From Ignisphaera cupida (GTDB lineage: Archaea > Thermoproteota > Thermoprotei_A > Sulfolobales > Ignisphaeraceae), in NCBI RefSeq assembly GCF_030186535.1, contig NZ_JASNVW010000001.1, forward strand, positions 434,001 to 498,000: a stretch of DNA of 64,000 bases. The letters run 5' to 3'. Positions 17,381 through 26,331 of this stretch are shown in pieces. The notes below the pieces were generated by a model. The model had not been told where the DNA came from. It did no database searches and saw only the letters and a program-made list of their open reading frames with translations. A program made the position numbers and the translations under genes. Positions within the stretch are counted from its first letter, which is position 1, and every line of letters begins with the position of its first letter.

Positions 17381-17836
17381 ATGGAAGTTGAGATAACACA
17401 CATTAAATATGTCATTGCTATTACTTTATCAGTACCATTAATAATAATATACTTATTGTCAATGATTATGCCATTAAGGTTTGAAAACATTTTTATAGAA
17501 AACCCCAAATTTCTTGCTGTAATTACGTTCTATTTATCATTGATACTGTTAATTATTAGAGAGCTTATAGCAAGCATGAAATTAAGGGATATATTGACAA
17601 TTTTAATAATCTTGGTAATAAATCTGTATTCATACGTAGTTGGATTATACTTTGAATTAAGTCATTTGACATTTTTGAAGCATTACGTAATTCCACCATC
17701 TTTTATATACATACCCTGTTCTGATATTAGTAGATGTGACAATTTTGCAGCACTTAGTATAAGTGTTCCACTAACTTTGGAATCAGTACTACTAATCTAC
17801 GGCATTTTTGGTTTTTTGAAACAAAATGGGCAATAG
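17381..17836 (+). CDS. Small multi-helix membrane protein, unrecognised
   Basis: 151 residues if started at ATG 17381. Four hydrophobic helices can be seen (YVIAITLSVPLIIIYLLSMI; LAVITFYLSLILLII; DILTILIILVINLYSYVVGL; a C-terminal one near LTLESVLLIYGIFGFL), with an outside loop holding two cysteines (IPCSDISRCDN). An upstream frame extension runs into the tRNA and is rejected. The 3' end overlaps the convergent DUF434 gene by 40 bases. No family recognised and no function proposed. Confidence 0.5.
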   Translation: MEVEITHIKYVIAITLSVPLIIIYLLSMIMPLRFENIFIENPKFLAVITFYLSLILLIIRELIASMKLRDILTILIILVINLYSYVVGLYFELSHLTFLKHYVIPPSFIYIPCSDISRCDNFAALSISVPLTLESVLLIYGIFGFLKQNGQ

Positions 17837-18564
17837 TAACCAAAAAGTTTTGGAAAATCTATTCTAGGCTCTAAACCTATATGCCAAAGAACCATTGTTG
17901 TTAGAGGTAATACCTTATCTGCTTTTTCTATTATTACAGCATCTGTTGATGCAACTACACCGTGTTTCGCCATTGATATTGTCTCTGAATCAGGTGTTTG
18001 TGAAAGTATGTATGAGACTTTGATATTTTTAACATTATTGCTTAGCAAATTTGAAAATGATTTCACATAATCTAGACTATGACTAACATTTTTGTCAGCA
18101 ATAATCACTACTTCGTTAAAAAGATTTCTGTATGTAGATAAAACATCCATAATTATTTTGTATACATTAGCTAACAATGCTTTTTCATCACCTCTTATTT
18201 TAGCACCTCTCAAGTCTCTTACAAGACAATCATCACAAAGAAAAACACATTCTGATTTAATAATTGATAAAACAGTTAATACTATGTTAAAGAAATCTAT
18301 TACAAGAATGGAACTATTCAAGCTATTTACACATGGAACAACAAGTTTTTTCATAGTATCATATACGTAGCTCAAGCTATGAACACACCTAAAAAGTAGC
18401 ATTTTCTCATATCGATCCAGCATATAGTGCTTTGCAACAATATCCAATATAGATGATGAATAGCCTCTAGAAAGTAGAAACCTATAATCATAAGCTGCAT
18501 TAGCTAACGCATCAAGTCTTATTTCTTCATTACACCTACTTCTTTCACTATTTCTTAAATTCAC
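17797..18564 (-). CDS. DUF434/DUF5616 protein
   Basis: 255 residues. The N-terminal third matches DUF434 (ALANAAYDYRFLLSRGYSSS, then LDRYEKMLLFRCVHS), and the rest matches the DUF5616 part, with VIDFFNIVLTV, DDCLVRDLRG and VVIIADKNVSHS, which looks like a nuclease/PIN- or Toprim-style acidic fold. Start is GTG 18564. It lies 44 bases downstream of the TnpB-like gene on the same strand, so transcripts from that gene may run into it. Biochemical function unknown. Confidence 0.75.
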   Translation of the reverse strand: MNLRNSERSRCNEEIRLDALANAAYDYRFLLSRGYSSSILDIVAKHYMLDRYEKMLLFRCVHSLSYVYDTMKKLVVPCVNSLNSSILVIDFFNIVLTVLSIIKSECVFLCDDCLVRDLRGAKIRGDEKALLANVYKIIMDVLSTYRNLFNEVVIIADKNVSHSLDYVKSFSNLLSNNVKNIKVSYILSQTPDSETISMAKHGVVASTDAVIIEKADKVLPLTTMVLWHIGLEPRIDFPKLFGYYCPFCFKKPKMP

Positions 18565-18580
18565 ATAACATTACCCTGTG

Positions 18581-18723
18581 AGCCTAGAGCGTTTCCCCGC
18601 TAACGGAACTAAAGATATTTACAAGTATTTAGAAGTACCGTTAGCGGGGTTGGCCCTAGGCTTGGGATCACTAGCTTCGCCCAAGCCTCATGGGGCCCTG
18701 TCGAGGGGAACGCCACGCCCCTC
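18581..18723 (-). ncRNA. Three consecutive hairpins at the 3' end of tnpB: candidate omegaRNA scaffold or IS right end
   Basis: Reading along the minus strand there are three inverted repeats: a 6-bp stem (18723-18718 with 18708-18703), a perfect 9-bp stem with a 13-nt loop (18688-18680 with 18666-18658), and a perfect 12-bp stem (18649-18638 with 18606-18595) whose loop holds the tnpB stop codon. The last is extended by a 7-bp outer arm (18662-18656 with 18587-18581). RNA folds that overlap the tnpB 3' end and run to the element end are typical of TnpB guide RNAs. The boundary and any guide are inferred. Confidence 0.5.
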
Positions 18724-19901
18724 CCATCTGCGGACAGATATCTCAGACCAATATTGATAGCACCTATCATGTCTCTATCCATGGTTAATCCGTTGCTCAG
18801 CCTGGCTATTCTCATCTGTATCTTTATGACTTTTACCCTTCTACCCCCTCTCAACGCAATGCGAATCACAGAGGGGGCATAATTTTTGATGGGTCTACCG
18901 CTAAACGGATCCCTTGAGGAGGAGTATGCCTCTGACTCCTCAACAACATATATAGGTTTATTATTCAATGTTTCAACTAGTTTTGAGGTGCTCCACTGGT
19001 GGATTCTATGCCTAAGATTTTTACTAGCTTTGCTAGCCATTCTATTCTTACCCCTATGGACATTTCCAACAACTATAGTTGCATCATATCTCCTAGCGAT
19101 CTTCTCAATGATCCTAGCTGTCTTGTATATTATATCCTCCTTCCTCTCACCCTCTCTAAGCTTTCTAAATGCTTTCCTAGCAATTCTATCCCTAGTGGAT
19201 CTACCGCTTGCTATCCTCTTCCTCCTCTCAGAATACGCTATAACTATTCTACCAATATTGGTTTCAATCCTATAGATCTCATGTAGCCTCCTATCAACAA
19301 AAACAGCTAGTGTAACATTGTTCTCATTTATATCCACTGCAACAGCGTTATTCGGGTTATAAGATACCTCGAATTCTCTTACAAGGGTTAGATATATGAG
19401 GATCCTCCCACCAACTAGCTTCAGCTTTAACTCGCTTGATTGTCTCCAACCACTGTAGAGATATCTATGTAATTGCCTATGATTTTTATAGGTTATTCTG
19501 ATCCATCCCCTATGTGTTCTAAGTTCTACAGCTCCATCCCTCAACCTCCAATCCTGAGAATCAGAATATGTTATTGTTATACTCCTTATCTCAGGCCTAT
19601 CTCTTTTTGCCTGTCCTTTTTTCCTAAGCTTTTTGAATGATTTTACCCTTCTAATGGCATCTCTATAGCACCCCTTAATAATCCTCGTGGGAAGCCATGG
19701 ATATTCCTCTCTAAACCTGTTATAGAAGATCCTGTGTAAAGTAGATTGAGATGCTCTATGCTCTAGAGCGTAGCAGAGCATCTCACCCAACATCTCCCTA
19801 TATGCATCCCCAACCTCTCTAAGAGCCTCTCCACCAAACCTATTAGTCCAGCCTTCTAGCACAACCGTTCTCCTAAGCGTCTTTAAGAGCATCTCCAACA
19901 C
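18609..19901 (-). CDS. tnpB: TnpB/IS605 OrfB-like protein with altered RuvC site and no zinc finger
   Basis: 430 residues of the TnpB (RNA-guided RuvC nuclease) family, alone without tnpA. RuvC-I is intact (AVAVDINENNVTLAV, D190) and RuvC-III is intact (MDRDMIGAINI, D377). In RuvC-II, where the family has a Glu (usually -EDL- or -ENL-), this protein reads IVVGNVHRG, so the catalytic acid seems to be lost. The usual four-cysteine finger between RuvC-II and -III is also absent: the segment reads EAYSSSRDPFSG with no Cys. The gene is richer in G+C than its neighbours, which suggests transfer. Start is GTG 19901 or ATG 19892. It could be a nuclease-dead, exapted TnpB, or a decaying transposon gene. 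Confidence 0.8.
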   Translation of the reverse strand: MLEMLLKTLRRTVVLEGWTNRFGGEALREVGDAYREMLGEMLCYALEHRASQSTLHRIFYNRFREEYPWLPTRIIKGCYRDAIRRVKSFKKLRKKGQAKRDRPEIRSITITYSDSQDWRLRDGAVELRTHRGWIRITYKNHRQLHRYLYSGWRQSSELKLKLVGGRILIYLTLVREFEVSYNPNNAVAVDINENNVTLAVFVDRRLHEIYRIETNIGRIVIAYSERRKRIASGRSTRDRIARKAFRKLREGERKEDIIYKTARIIEKIARRYDATIVVGNVHRGKNRMASKASKNLRHRIHQWSTSKLVETLNNKPIYVVEESEAYSSSRDPFSGRPIKNYAPSVIRIALRGGRRVKVIKIQMRIARLSNGLTMDRDMIGAINIGLRYLSADGRGVAFPSTGPHEAWAKLVIPSLGPTPLTVLLNTCKYL

Positions 19902-20033
19902 TAACCAAGTAATTAGAAGTAGCTGAAAGCATTTAAATTTATCGCTAAACCAGCAACAGCCTATTTTGAAACTTTTAGAGAATACAACTTTATAATTTCA
20001 ATAACAACTAAGTAGTATGTTCAGTGTAAAACA

Positions 20034-20993
20034 ATGGTATCTGAAAACAATGTTGTAGAGGTTAGTGAGGATGAGCTTTTAGAGATAGAGAAAGAACTAG
20101 AAAAGTTAAGTGAGAAAACGAAAAGCAGTAGAAAGGAGGAGAAAGCAGGACAGAAACAAACAAAGGGACTATATTATGTGACAAGAGTTTCAACTGGTGT
20201 AACAGAATTAGATAATGCTCTAGAGGGTGGAGTCCCAAAAGGTTCATGGGTTGCAATAACAGGTGAGCCTGGCACTGGCAAATCTATACTGTGTATGCAT
20301 TTTGCATGGGCAGGTCTAATGGCTGGAGATCCGGTGGTTTACGTTACTACAGAAGCTGAGTTTAGAGATGTTGTTAAACAAGCAAAGATGTTTGGCATGG
20401 ATTTTGAACAATATAGAATATATGACATATCTAGTAGTAGAGAAGCTTCAGAAACACCCAATATTGTTGTCATAGACATATTTGGTTTACTAAAAATTGC
20501 AAGACAAATGAGTGAAGCAATTCCAACTGATGTTGAAACTGCTAAAAAGAGAAGGTTTGCTGCACTCGATATTCAAACACTTGTAGCAGCTATTCAAGAA
20601 GCTTACAAAATTCTTGGTGTTCTTAGGGAAGGTGGTAAATCACCTACTAGACATGTGAGGTTAATAATAGACTCTTTAAGTGCTTTTTGGGCAGATAAAC
20701 CAGCAATGGCAAGAAAATATAGCTATGATTTGAAGATATCTACTCATAGAGAAAATGTAACAGCTTACTTGGTATCACAATATGCAATGACAACAAAATC
20801 CACATTTGGATTTGGCTTAGAGCATATAGCTGATGGCGTATTCCATTTATGGATGGATGATGTAGAAAATGCAAAGGAGGTTAGAAGATATTTAATAATA
20901 AAGAAAATGAGGATGACGAATCACGCAAGATATGCATTTAAAGTAGATATAGTTCCGGAAAAAGGTTTCACAATAACACCACTTGTTTCCTAA
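20034..20993 (+). CDS. KaiC/RadA-like RecA-superfamily ATPase
   Basis: 319 residues. A charged N-terminal region of about 45 residues (Glu/Lys-rich, possibly coiled coil) precedes a single RecA core: VSTGVTELDNALEGGVPKG, Walker A GEPGTGKS, VVYVTTEAEF and a Walker B-like RLIIDSLSAFW. It is a crenarchaeal RadA-paralogue/KaiC-domain type, whose members bind DNA or modulate recombination; the role of this one is not known. It has its own promoter region and no operon partner. Confidence 0.8.
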   Translation: MVSENNVVEVSEDELLEIEKELEKLSEKTKSSRKEEKAGQKQTKGLYYVTRVSTGVTELDNALEGGVPKGSWVAITGEPGTGKSILCMHFAWAGLMAGDPVVYVTTEAEFRDVVKQAKMFGMDFEQYRIYDISSSREASETPNIVVIDIFGLLKIARQMSEAIPTDVETAKKRRFAALDIQTLVAAIQEAYKILGVLREGGKSPTRHVRLIIDSLSAFWADKPAMARKYSYDLKISTHRENVTAYLVSQYAMTTKSTFGFGLEHIADGVFHLWMDDVENAKEVRRYLIIKKMRMTNHARYAFKVDIVPEKGFTITPLVS

Positions 20994-21114
20994 TCCTCAT
21001 AAAAAATTGTTTTAATCATCTCCTTTGCATAGCAATAACATTGTTAATAATTAATAAGTTCATAAACAATTTAGAATAGCTCATACTGAAATATGTAAAT
21101 AATCATAAATTTTG

Positions 21115-21426
21115 TTATTTTATAATAATTTTTGCTTTAGAAACAATTTTTTCAATAAGTTCATCGATATTGTTAGAGAATGTGTAAAGTCCATGAGGTA
21201 CATATTCTAGGTACTCACATTTCCAATAGGGTTCTAAAACCTTAGATGCATCAACAATTTTCGCATACAATGATCTTACCCCACTATATATTCCAATAAT
21301 TATGTTGAAATCACCAATCTTTCCTAAGAAGAGTACACAATTGTGCTCTTTTTCAACTAAATATACTTTCTCAAATCCTTTTTGAATAAGAATATTTCTT
21401 ATAGTATTTGCATCAAGTGCTGCCAT
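21115..21426 (-). CDS. Hypothetical protein (103 aa)
   Basis: Small soluble protein of mixed alpha/beta character: an N-terminal helix (ANTIRNILIQKGF), several strands (KVYLVEKEHNCVLFLGKIGDFNIIIGIY) and a C-terminal amphipathic helix. I do not recognise a family. The stop-to-start gap to the divergent DUF2070 gene is about 75 bases and must hold both promoters. Coding character (codon use, clean length) supports a real gene. Confidence 0.55.
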   Translation of the reverse strand: MAALDANTIRNILIQKGFEKVYLVEKEHNCVLFLGKIGDFNIIIGIYSGVRSLYAKIVDASKVLEPYWKCEYLEYVPHGLYTFSNNIDELIEKIVSKAKIIIK

Positions 21427-21500
21427 AGATTTTCACTATTAAAGCATCTAGGTAACTTTTTTATATCCTTTTCTTTGCCTTGTTGATCCGAGGAATATCA

Positions 21501-23213
21501 ATGCTTGAAGGAGTAACATTAAAGTATTATAGGTTTTTAAGAATTCCATCAGCAATTGCAAAGAAATTTTACATAGCTTACATAACATTGTTTTTGTTGC
21601 TTTTCATAGCGGATGTTTATCCCTTTCTATTCTTATATGCTATTAATTTGATGTTTTTATATAAATTACTTATTATCCATGTTTTATCTATGTTGATTTT
21701 GATATTGTTTATGAAAATTTCTGCAAAATATATGAAAACTAGGCAAATAGTTAATGCAATTGTTTTCATAGTTAGTGTCGGTGTGCCATTAGAGTTCATA
21801 TCTTCTCCTATTGGGTTGTATGGTATAGCTTATGCTATTATACCATTAATTGGAACAATAACACTAGTTCATTTAGCAGGATTATTTAAGGGGTTAATTT
21901 ACGTAGTTTTTGTATCTATAGCTATAGAGTCCATGTTTTCATATGTTGATAGCTTCAAATTCGTATTACTCAGATTTTCATTGGTATTAATACTTCTACT
22001 TGTTTCAGTTTCTATTGTAATGCGATTAAATAAAGTTGGGAACTATAATGTACTTAAAATAGCAAATGCGTGGATAAGATTCATGTTATCTGGAGATGGC
22101 AATGAAATTGAGGAAGCACTTGATAACATTGGCATAGAGTTCAATGCGCAAATGAAGATATTTTTGTTTGAAAGAAAAACTGATGCCATAGCACTGATTA
22201 CACCAACAATACATTTTGGACCATATAAAAATATTGGAAGCACATACCTTCCTTATGACATAGAATCGGTTTTTACAAGCAAAAAATTAAAGGTGCTTGT
22301 ATTTCATGGTGCAGGATCACATGAACTTGATCTTACTAAAAGAGCTTATGGGGTATCATTAGCACGTGAACTTGCCTCAAGAATAGTAGAAGAAAAAGAT
22401 AGAATAGTTCCAGAACTTGTTTACGAACCTTTTCGTGTTTTTAATGGTTTGCGAGAAGCCTTAGCTATACAAACTGATAGTACTGCACTAATAATAATAT
22501 CATCTACTGTGACAGGAGGGGATGATTTGCCTTATGAATTGCAAAAATTTGCAGAATCAATTACTAGGTTGTATGGATTTAGGGATGTTGTTATTGTCGA
22601 TGCTCATAATTTAGAAGGTAAGCGAGAACTTGATGTATCACAGTTTAGTTTATTGGTAAAAGCTGCTTTGTCAAAGAGAAGCAAAGTATGTGAAGAGTTT
22701 ATGGTTGGTTATGGAGAATCAAGTATAAAGGAACATGTTTACGTTAAAGGAATTTGCAGAGATGTTGTCAAGGCTTTAACGATGAGATGTAATGAAAATC
22801 TCTACTCCATAATATATCTCTATGGAAATAATGCCAAAGTTGGTGTGAGAGATGCTTTGAGAAAAGTAGCTATAGAGAATGGCTGCAAAGATGCTGAAGT
22901 TGTTACACTAGATGATCATACTTGCGCAGGATCAGTTTTTGATGCACCATATTATAGTATTGAATTGAGTAATAGCCTCATTGATGCTGTGAAAAATGCA
23001 TTGAATGTCTCCATCAATGACCTTAAACCTGCTACAGTTAAATACCTACAATATGAATCCAAGGTTAAAGTTGCTGGTAATAAAATTTATGAATTATTAG
23101 ATGTTGCAACTCGTGTTGGCTCCATAATTGTAAAATATCTGAAAATATCGTTACCATTATTATATTTTATATGGCTTGTGCTAGTTCTTATAATTAAGAC
23201 TGCTATAATTTAG
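21501..23213 (+). CDS. DUF2070 family membrane protein
   Basis: About 570 residues from ATG 21501 (GAGG 8 bases upstream; TTG codons at 21480 and 21483 are less likely). The first 185 residues hold six or seven membrane helices. The large soluble domain that follows has the family marks HFGPYKNIGSTYLPYDIE, FHGAGSHELDLT, VIVDAHNLEG and LDDHTCAG, with His, Asp and Cys that could form a metal or catalytic site. A last membrane helix closes the chain. DUF2070 is archaeal and of unknown function. It lies directly upstream of the cdv operon. Confidence 0.82.
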   Translation: MLEGVTLKYYRFLRIPSAIAKKFYIAYITLFLLLFIADVYPFLFLYAINLMFLYKLLIIHVLSMLILILFMKISAKYMKTRQIVNAIVFIVSVGVPLEFISSPIGLYGIAYAIIPLIGTITLVHLAGLFKGLIYVVFVSIAIESMFSYVDSFKFVLLRFSLVLILLLVSVSIVMRLNKVGNYNVLKIANAWIRFMLSGDGNEIEEALDNIGIEFNAQMKIFLFERKTDAIALITPTIHFGPYKNIGSTYLPYDIESVFTSKKLKVLVFHGAGSHELDLTKRAYGVSLARELASRIVEEKDRIVPELVYEPFRVFNGLREALAIQTDSTALIIISSTVTGGDDLPYELQKFAESITRLYGFRDVVIVDAHNLEGKRELDVSQFSLLVKAALSKRSKVCEEFMVGYGESSIKEHVYVKGICRDVVKALTMRCNENLYSIIYLYGNNAKVGVRDALRKVAIENGCKDAEVVTLDDHTCAGSVFDAPYYSIELSNSLIDAVKNALNVSINDLKPATVKYLQYESKVKVAGNKIYELLDVATRVGSIIVKYLKISLPLLYFIWLVLVLIIKTAII

Positions 23214-23262
23214 TGGTAATACTGCATCTATAAAGCAATTGAGTTTCCACGTATGTGACACC

Positions 23263-23272
23263 TTATATAAAA
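23263..23272 (+). promoter_or_regulatory. TATA box of the cdv operon
   Basis: TTATATAAAA sits about 37-46 bases upstream of the cdvA ATG, giving an expected transcription start near 23293 and a short leader that contains GAGGT (23297-23301). Confidence 0.55.
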
Positions 23273-23308
23273 TTGCTTTTTAAAAGTCATATTATCGAGG
23301 TTAGGATT

Positions 23309-24016
23309 ATGGGTATAACCATAGAGAATGTTGCTTCAAGTATTGGTCAAACCATAACAGATATTTATGGTAGAAAAGTTGGTGTTTTGGTGAGTGTCTA
23401 TAGCGATTTCGATGGTAAGGTAACAGCTGTTGAGATAATGACCAATGATATGACATATGAAACTCTTTCAAGTGATAGGTTAGAGCATGGAATAGATGGA
23501 ATCAAGATTCTTCCAGAATGGGTTATTGAGGCTAGAAAAATTGAGCGCAAGTTAGATGTGATAAAGAAGAGATTCAAAGCCTTAGAGGAGCTCTATAAAA
23601 AGAATCAAATTGCTCAACACGCTTATAAAGAACTCAAAGAAAAATTTGCAAAGGAGATTGAACATGTTAAGATAGAGACAAAGAATACTAAGGAGCTTCT
23701 GCGCAAGAGAATAAACGAATTGGAGAACTTTGTTATACATATAGAGAAGGCTATGACACATCTAATAGTAAGCTATACAGCAGGAGAAATACCGGAAACA
23801 GGGTTTAAAATATCTGCAGATTTCATGAGATTTGCTAGACAAGCTGCAATAGATGAAAGAAAGGATTTGGATAAACATCTAGGTCTAATTGAAAAATTAG
23901 AACAAGAACTTGTTTCAATAGTATCAGGATTTGAAGAATCACAAACAATTGCTACACCAGCTCAGCCAGTCACTCAACCATCTCCAACTCCTCTAGCCGT
24001 GAAGGTTGTAAGTTAG
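23309..24016 (+). CDS. cdvA: Cell division protein CdvA
   Basis: 235 residues from ATG 23309, with GAGGT 7 bases ahead. CdvA is the membrane- and DNA-binding protein that recruits ESCRT-III (CdvB) to midcell in crenarchaea. The N-terminal PRC-barrel-like part (GQTITDIYGRKVGVLVSVYS) is followed by a long coiled coil (about 80-200, KLDVIKKRFKALEELYKK and on). The Pro/Thr-rich tail ends in PLAVKVVS, which corresponds to the E3B peptide that binds the winged helix of CdvB. It is the first gene of the operon cdvA-cdvB-cdvC. Confidence 0.9.
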   Translation: MGITIENVASSIGQTITDIYGRKVGVLVSVYSDFDGKVTAVEIMTNDMTYETLSSDRLEHGIDGIKILPEWVIEARKIERKLDVIKKRFKALEELYKKNQIAQHAYKELKEKFAKEIEHVKIETKNTKELLRKRINELENFVIHIEKAMTHLIVSYTAGEIPETGFKISADFMRFARQAAIDERKDLDKHLGLIEKLEQELVSIVSGFEESQTIATPAQPVTQPSPTPLAVKVVS

Positions 24017-24033
24017 CATAGCTAGTGATTTTC

Positions 24034-24918
24034 ATGGCAATGCCGGCAGGAATTTTGGATCATTTCACAAAGATTCTTAGCATATCATCTCGGCGTGATC
24101 CTCAGAAAGGAGCTTTAGTATACATAGTTTCCTCATTAAATGAATTGAAGATAAAGCTGGAGGAGGTTAAGAAGAGACTTAAAGATAGAGATGATGAATT
24201 GTTAACAAGTGCTGTTAAAGCATTGAATATGAATGATAGAGAAAGAGCTTCAATATATGCTGCAGAAATAGCTGAGGTTAGAAGATTAATAAAATATGTT
24301 CAAATAGCATTGCTAGCAGTAGAAAGATTGCTAGAACGCATGAAAACCATGAATATTGTTAATGATATAAGGGTTTTATCAACAACACTAGGTGTTTTAA
24401 ATGAGCTTAAAGCAATGTTCTCTAATACAATGCCTGAGCTTGCATCAACTTTAGATACCATTGTAAATAATGTGAATGCAATTGTTGCACAAACACAAAC
24501 ACCTGAATTCAATATAAGCTTAGTACCTGAGACAAAGGAGGTTAAAGAAATATTGAAGGAAATAGAAAGTCAGGCAGAAGAAAAGGTGAAGAGCACCTTA
24601 TCTCCTATACCAGTACAATTAGAAAGTGTAATTAATAGTGTTACACAAGAGGACATTATTAGTATTTCCAAAATAGTTGAAAAAGGAACTTCAGCAACAG
24701 CAACCATTCCAACAGCTTTCGTAACTCGAAAACATCAATATGTACCTTCATCAGGTATAGATAGTGGAATAGAATATCAAATATATAGCTATATAGTATC
24801 CAACAAAGGTATGATAAAAATAGATGAATGTGCACGTATTTTTGGTATTTCAAAGGATGATGTTATAACCATTTTGAAGAGACTTGAGCAGAAAGGTCTT
24901 ATAAAAATAGTTGCATGA
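24034..24918 (+). CDS. cdvB: ESCRT-III-like cell division protein CdvB
   Basis: 294 residues. The N-terminal Snf7-like helical core (about 15-150) forms the contractile polymer. A proline-containing MIM2-type motif, SPIPVQL (about 190-196), should bind the MIT domain of CdvC. The C-terminal winged helix (YQIYSYIVSNKGMIKIDECARIF region to the end) binds the CdvA tail. All modules of a full-length crenarchaeal CdvB are thus present. ATG 24034 or GTG 24025 may be the start; the gap to cdvA is 8-17 bases. No CdvB paralogue is nearby. Confidence 0.9.
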   Translation: MAMPAGILDHFTKILSISSRRDPQKGALVYIVSSLNELKIKLEEVKKRLKDRDDELLTSAVKALNMNDRERASIYAAEIAEVRRLIKYVQIALLAVERLLERMKTMNIVNDIRVLSTTLGVLNELKAMFSNTMPELASTLDTIVNNVNAIVAQTQTPEFNISLVPETKEVKEILKEIESQAEEKVKSTLSPIPVQLESVINSVTQEDIISISKIVEKGTSATATIPTAFVTRKHQYVPSSGIDSGIEYQIYSYIVSNKGMIKIDECARIFGISKDDVITILKRLEQKGLIKIVA

Positions 24919-24960
24919 ATTTGAATTTTTTCTTTGAATTCTTATACGTGGTCGATTTAA

Positions 24961-26097
24961 ATGAGTGGTGGACGTGAATATCTAGAAGCACTAGCTAGGA
25001 AATATGTTCATGAAGCAATGATAAATGAAAAAATTGGCAATAAAGTTGATGCTGCTAAAAACTATAAAAAAGCTGCTGAAATAATCATGATGCTTATAAA
25101 TAACTACAAAAATGATCCAATGATACATATATATAAAAGTCTTGCCGAAAGCTATATTAACAAGGCTAAGGAACTTGAAGAAGAATCCAAACTCTCAGTA
25201 TCTATAGGAGGTGAGAAAGAGGAATCTGAAGAGGATGTTGTGAAGGATTATGTTCTAATTGAAAAACCTTCTGTAAGATTCGAAGATGTGATAGGATTAG
25301 ATAATGTGAAACAGGCAATAATGGATTCAATTGTTTATCCAACAAAAAGACCAGACCTCTTTCCACTTGGTTGGCCAAGAAACATACTTCTCTATGGCCC
25401 ACCTGGATGTGGAAAGACGTTAATAGCTGCAGCTGTAGCTAATGAAATAGATGGAGTATTTATGCAAGTAGATGCAGCTAGTCTAATGTCAAAATGGCTA
25501 GGCGAAGCTGAGAAAAGAGTTGCTGCAATATTTAAATACGCCAGGAAAATAGGTGTGTCAAAGCCGGTTATAATATTTATTGATGAAGCTGACGGGTTAT
25601 TGGGTGTATATGAAAGCGAAATTGGTGGTGAGGCCAGGGTTAGAAATCAGTTTTTAAAAGAATTGGATGGTCTAAGCGACAAAGGCAAAAAATTCTTCAT
25701 TTATGTTATAGCTGCAACTAATAAGCCATGGAAACTTGACATAGGCTTTTTGAGAAGATTCCAAAAGAGAATATATGTACCACCACCTAATAAGGAGGCA
25801 AGAAGAAACTTATTTGAATACTATACCAAGTTCTTTAAACTTGCTCCCGATGTTGATTTCAATATCTTAGCAGAGAAAACAGAAGGCTATTCAGCAAGTG
25901 ATATTAGAGATATTGTTTTAGAAGCTTATTTAAAAACCGTTAGAGAATTATTCAAATCAAATAACTTTAATGAGAGCCCGAGACCAATAACATTAAAGGA
26001 TTTTATGGAGGTTCTTCAACATAGAAAACCAAGCATTTCGCAAGAACTCTTAAAGCTGTATGAAGAATGGGGTAAAAACTTCGGTGCAATGGCTTAA
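24961..26097 (+). CDS. cdvC: Vps4-like AAA ATPase CdvC
   Basis: 378 residues. The N-terminal MIT domain (about 1-75, three helices) is followed by a linker and one AAA module with Walker A GPPGCGKT (146-153), Walker B IIFIDEADG, and sensor and arginine finger region AATNKPWKLDIGFLRRFQKR. It disassembles and remodels ESCRT-III polymers by pulling on CdvB. The C-terminal helix is typical of Vps4. It is the third gene of the cdv operon, 42 bases behind cdvB. Confidence 0.92.
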   Translation: MSGGREYLEALARKYVHEAMINEKIGNKVDAAKNYKKAAEIIMMLINNYKNDPMIHIYKSLAESYINKAKELEEESKLSVSIGGEKEESEEDVVKDYVLIEKPSVRFEDVIGLDNVKQAIMDSIVYPTKRPDLFPLGWPRNILLYGPPGCGKTLIAAAVANEIDGVFMQVDAASLMSKWLGEAEKRVAAIFKYARKIGVSKPVIIFIDEADGLLGVYESEIGGEARVRNQFLKELDGLSDKGKKFFIYVIAATNKPWKLDIGFLRRFQKRIYVPPPNKEARRNLFEYYTKFFKLAPDVDFNILAEKTEGYSASDIRDIVLEAYLKTVRELFKSNNFNESPRPITLKDFMEVLQHRKPSISQELLKLYEEWGKNFGAMA

Positions 26098-26331
26098 TGC
26101 CATTATTTTTAACCTTCTAAACACTATAATTAATCTTTCTCCATTTAAAGAACGAAAATTTTCTCAGCATGGCTTATTTGTTTCTTTTTCATGGATCTAT
26201 GCACAAAGTTTATGATTTCATAATATGTTGCATATATGGCAAGAATTCAAATTATAGATTACCATAATTCAGCAATAAATTTTATCAAAGACTTTTATGA
26301 GCAAGTACAACTTTATTCATAGAAAAAGTCC

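Noticed and set aside
18581-20033. A link between the altered TnpB and the ABC transporters, as in bacterial oppF-associated TldR
   Set aside because: The transporters are 10 kb away and on the other side of several unrelated genes; nothing in the sequence ties them.
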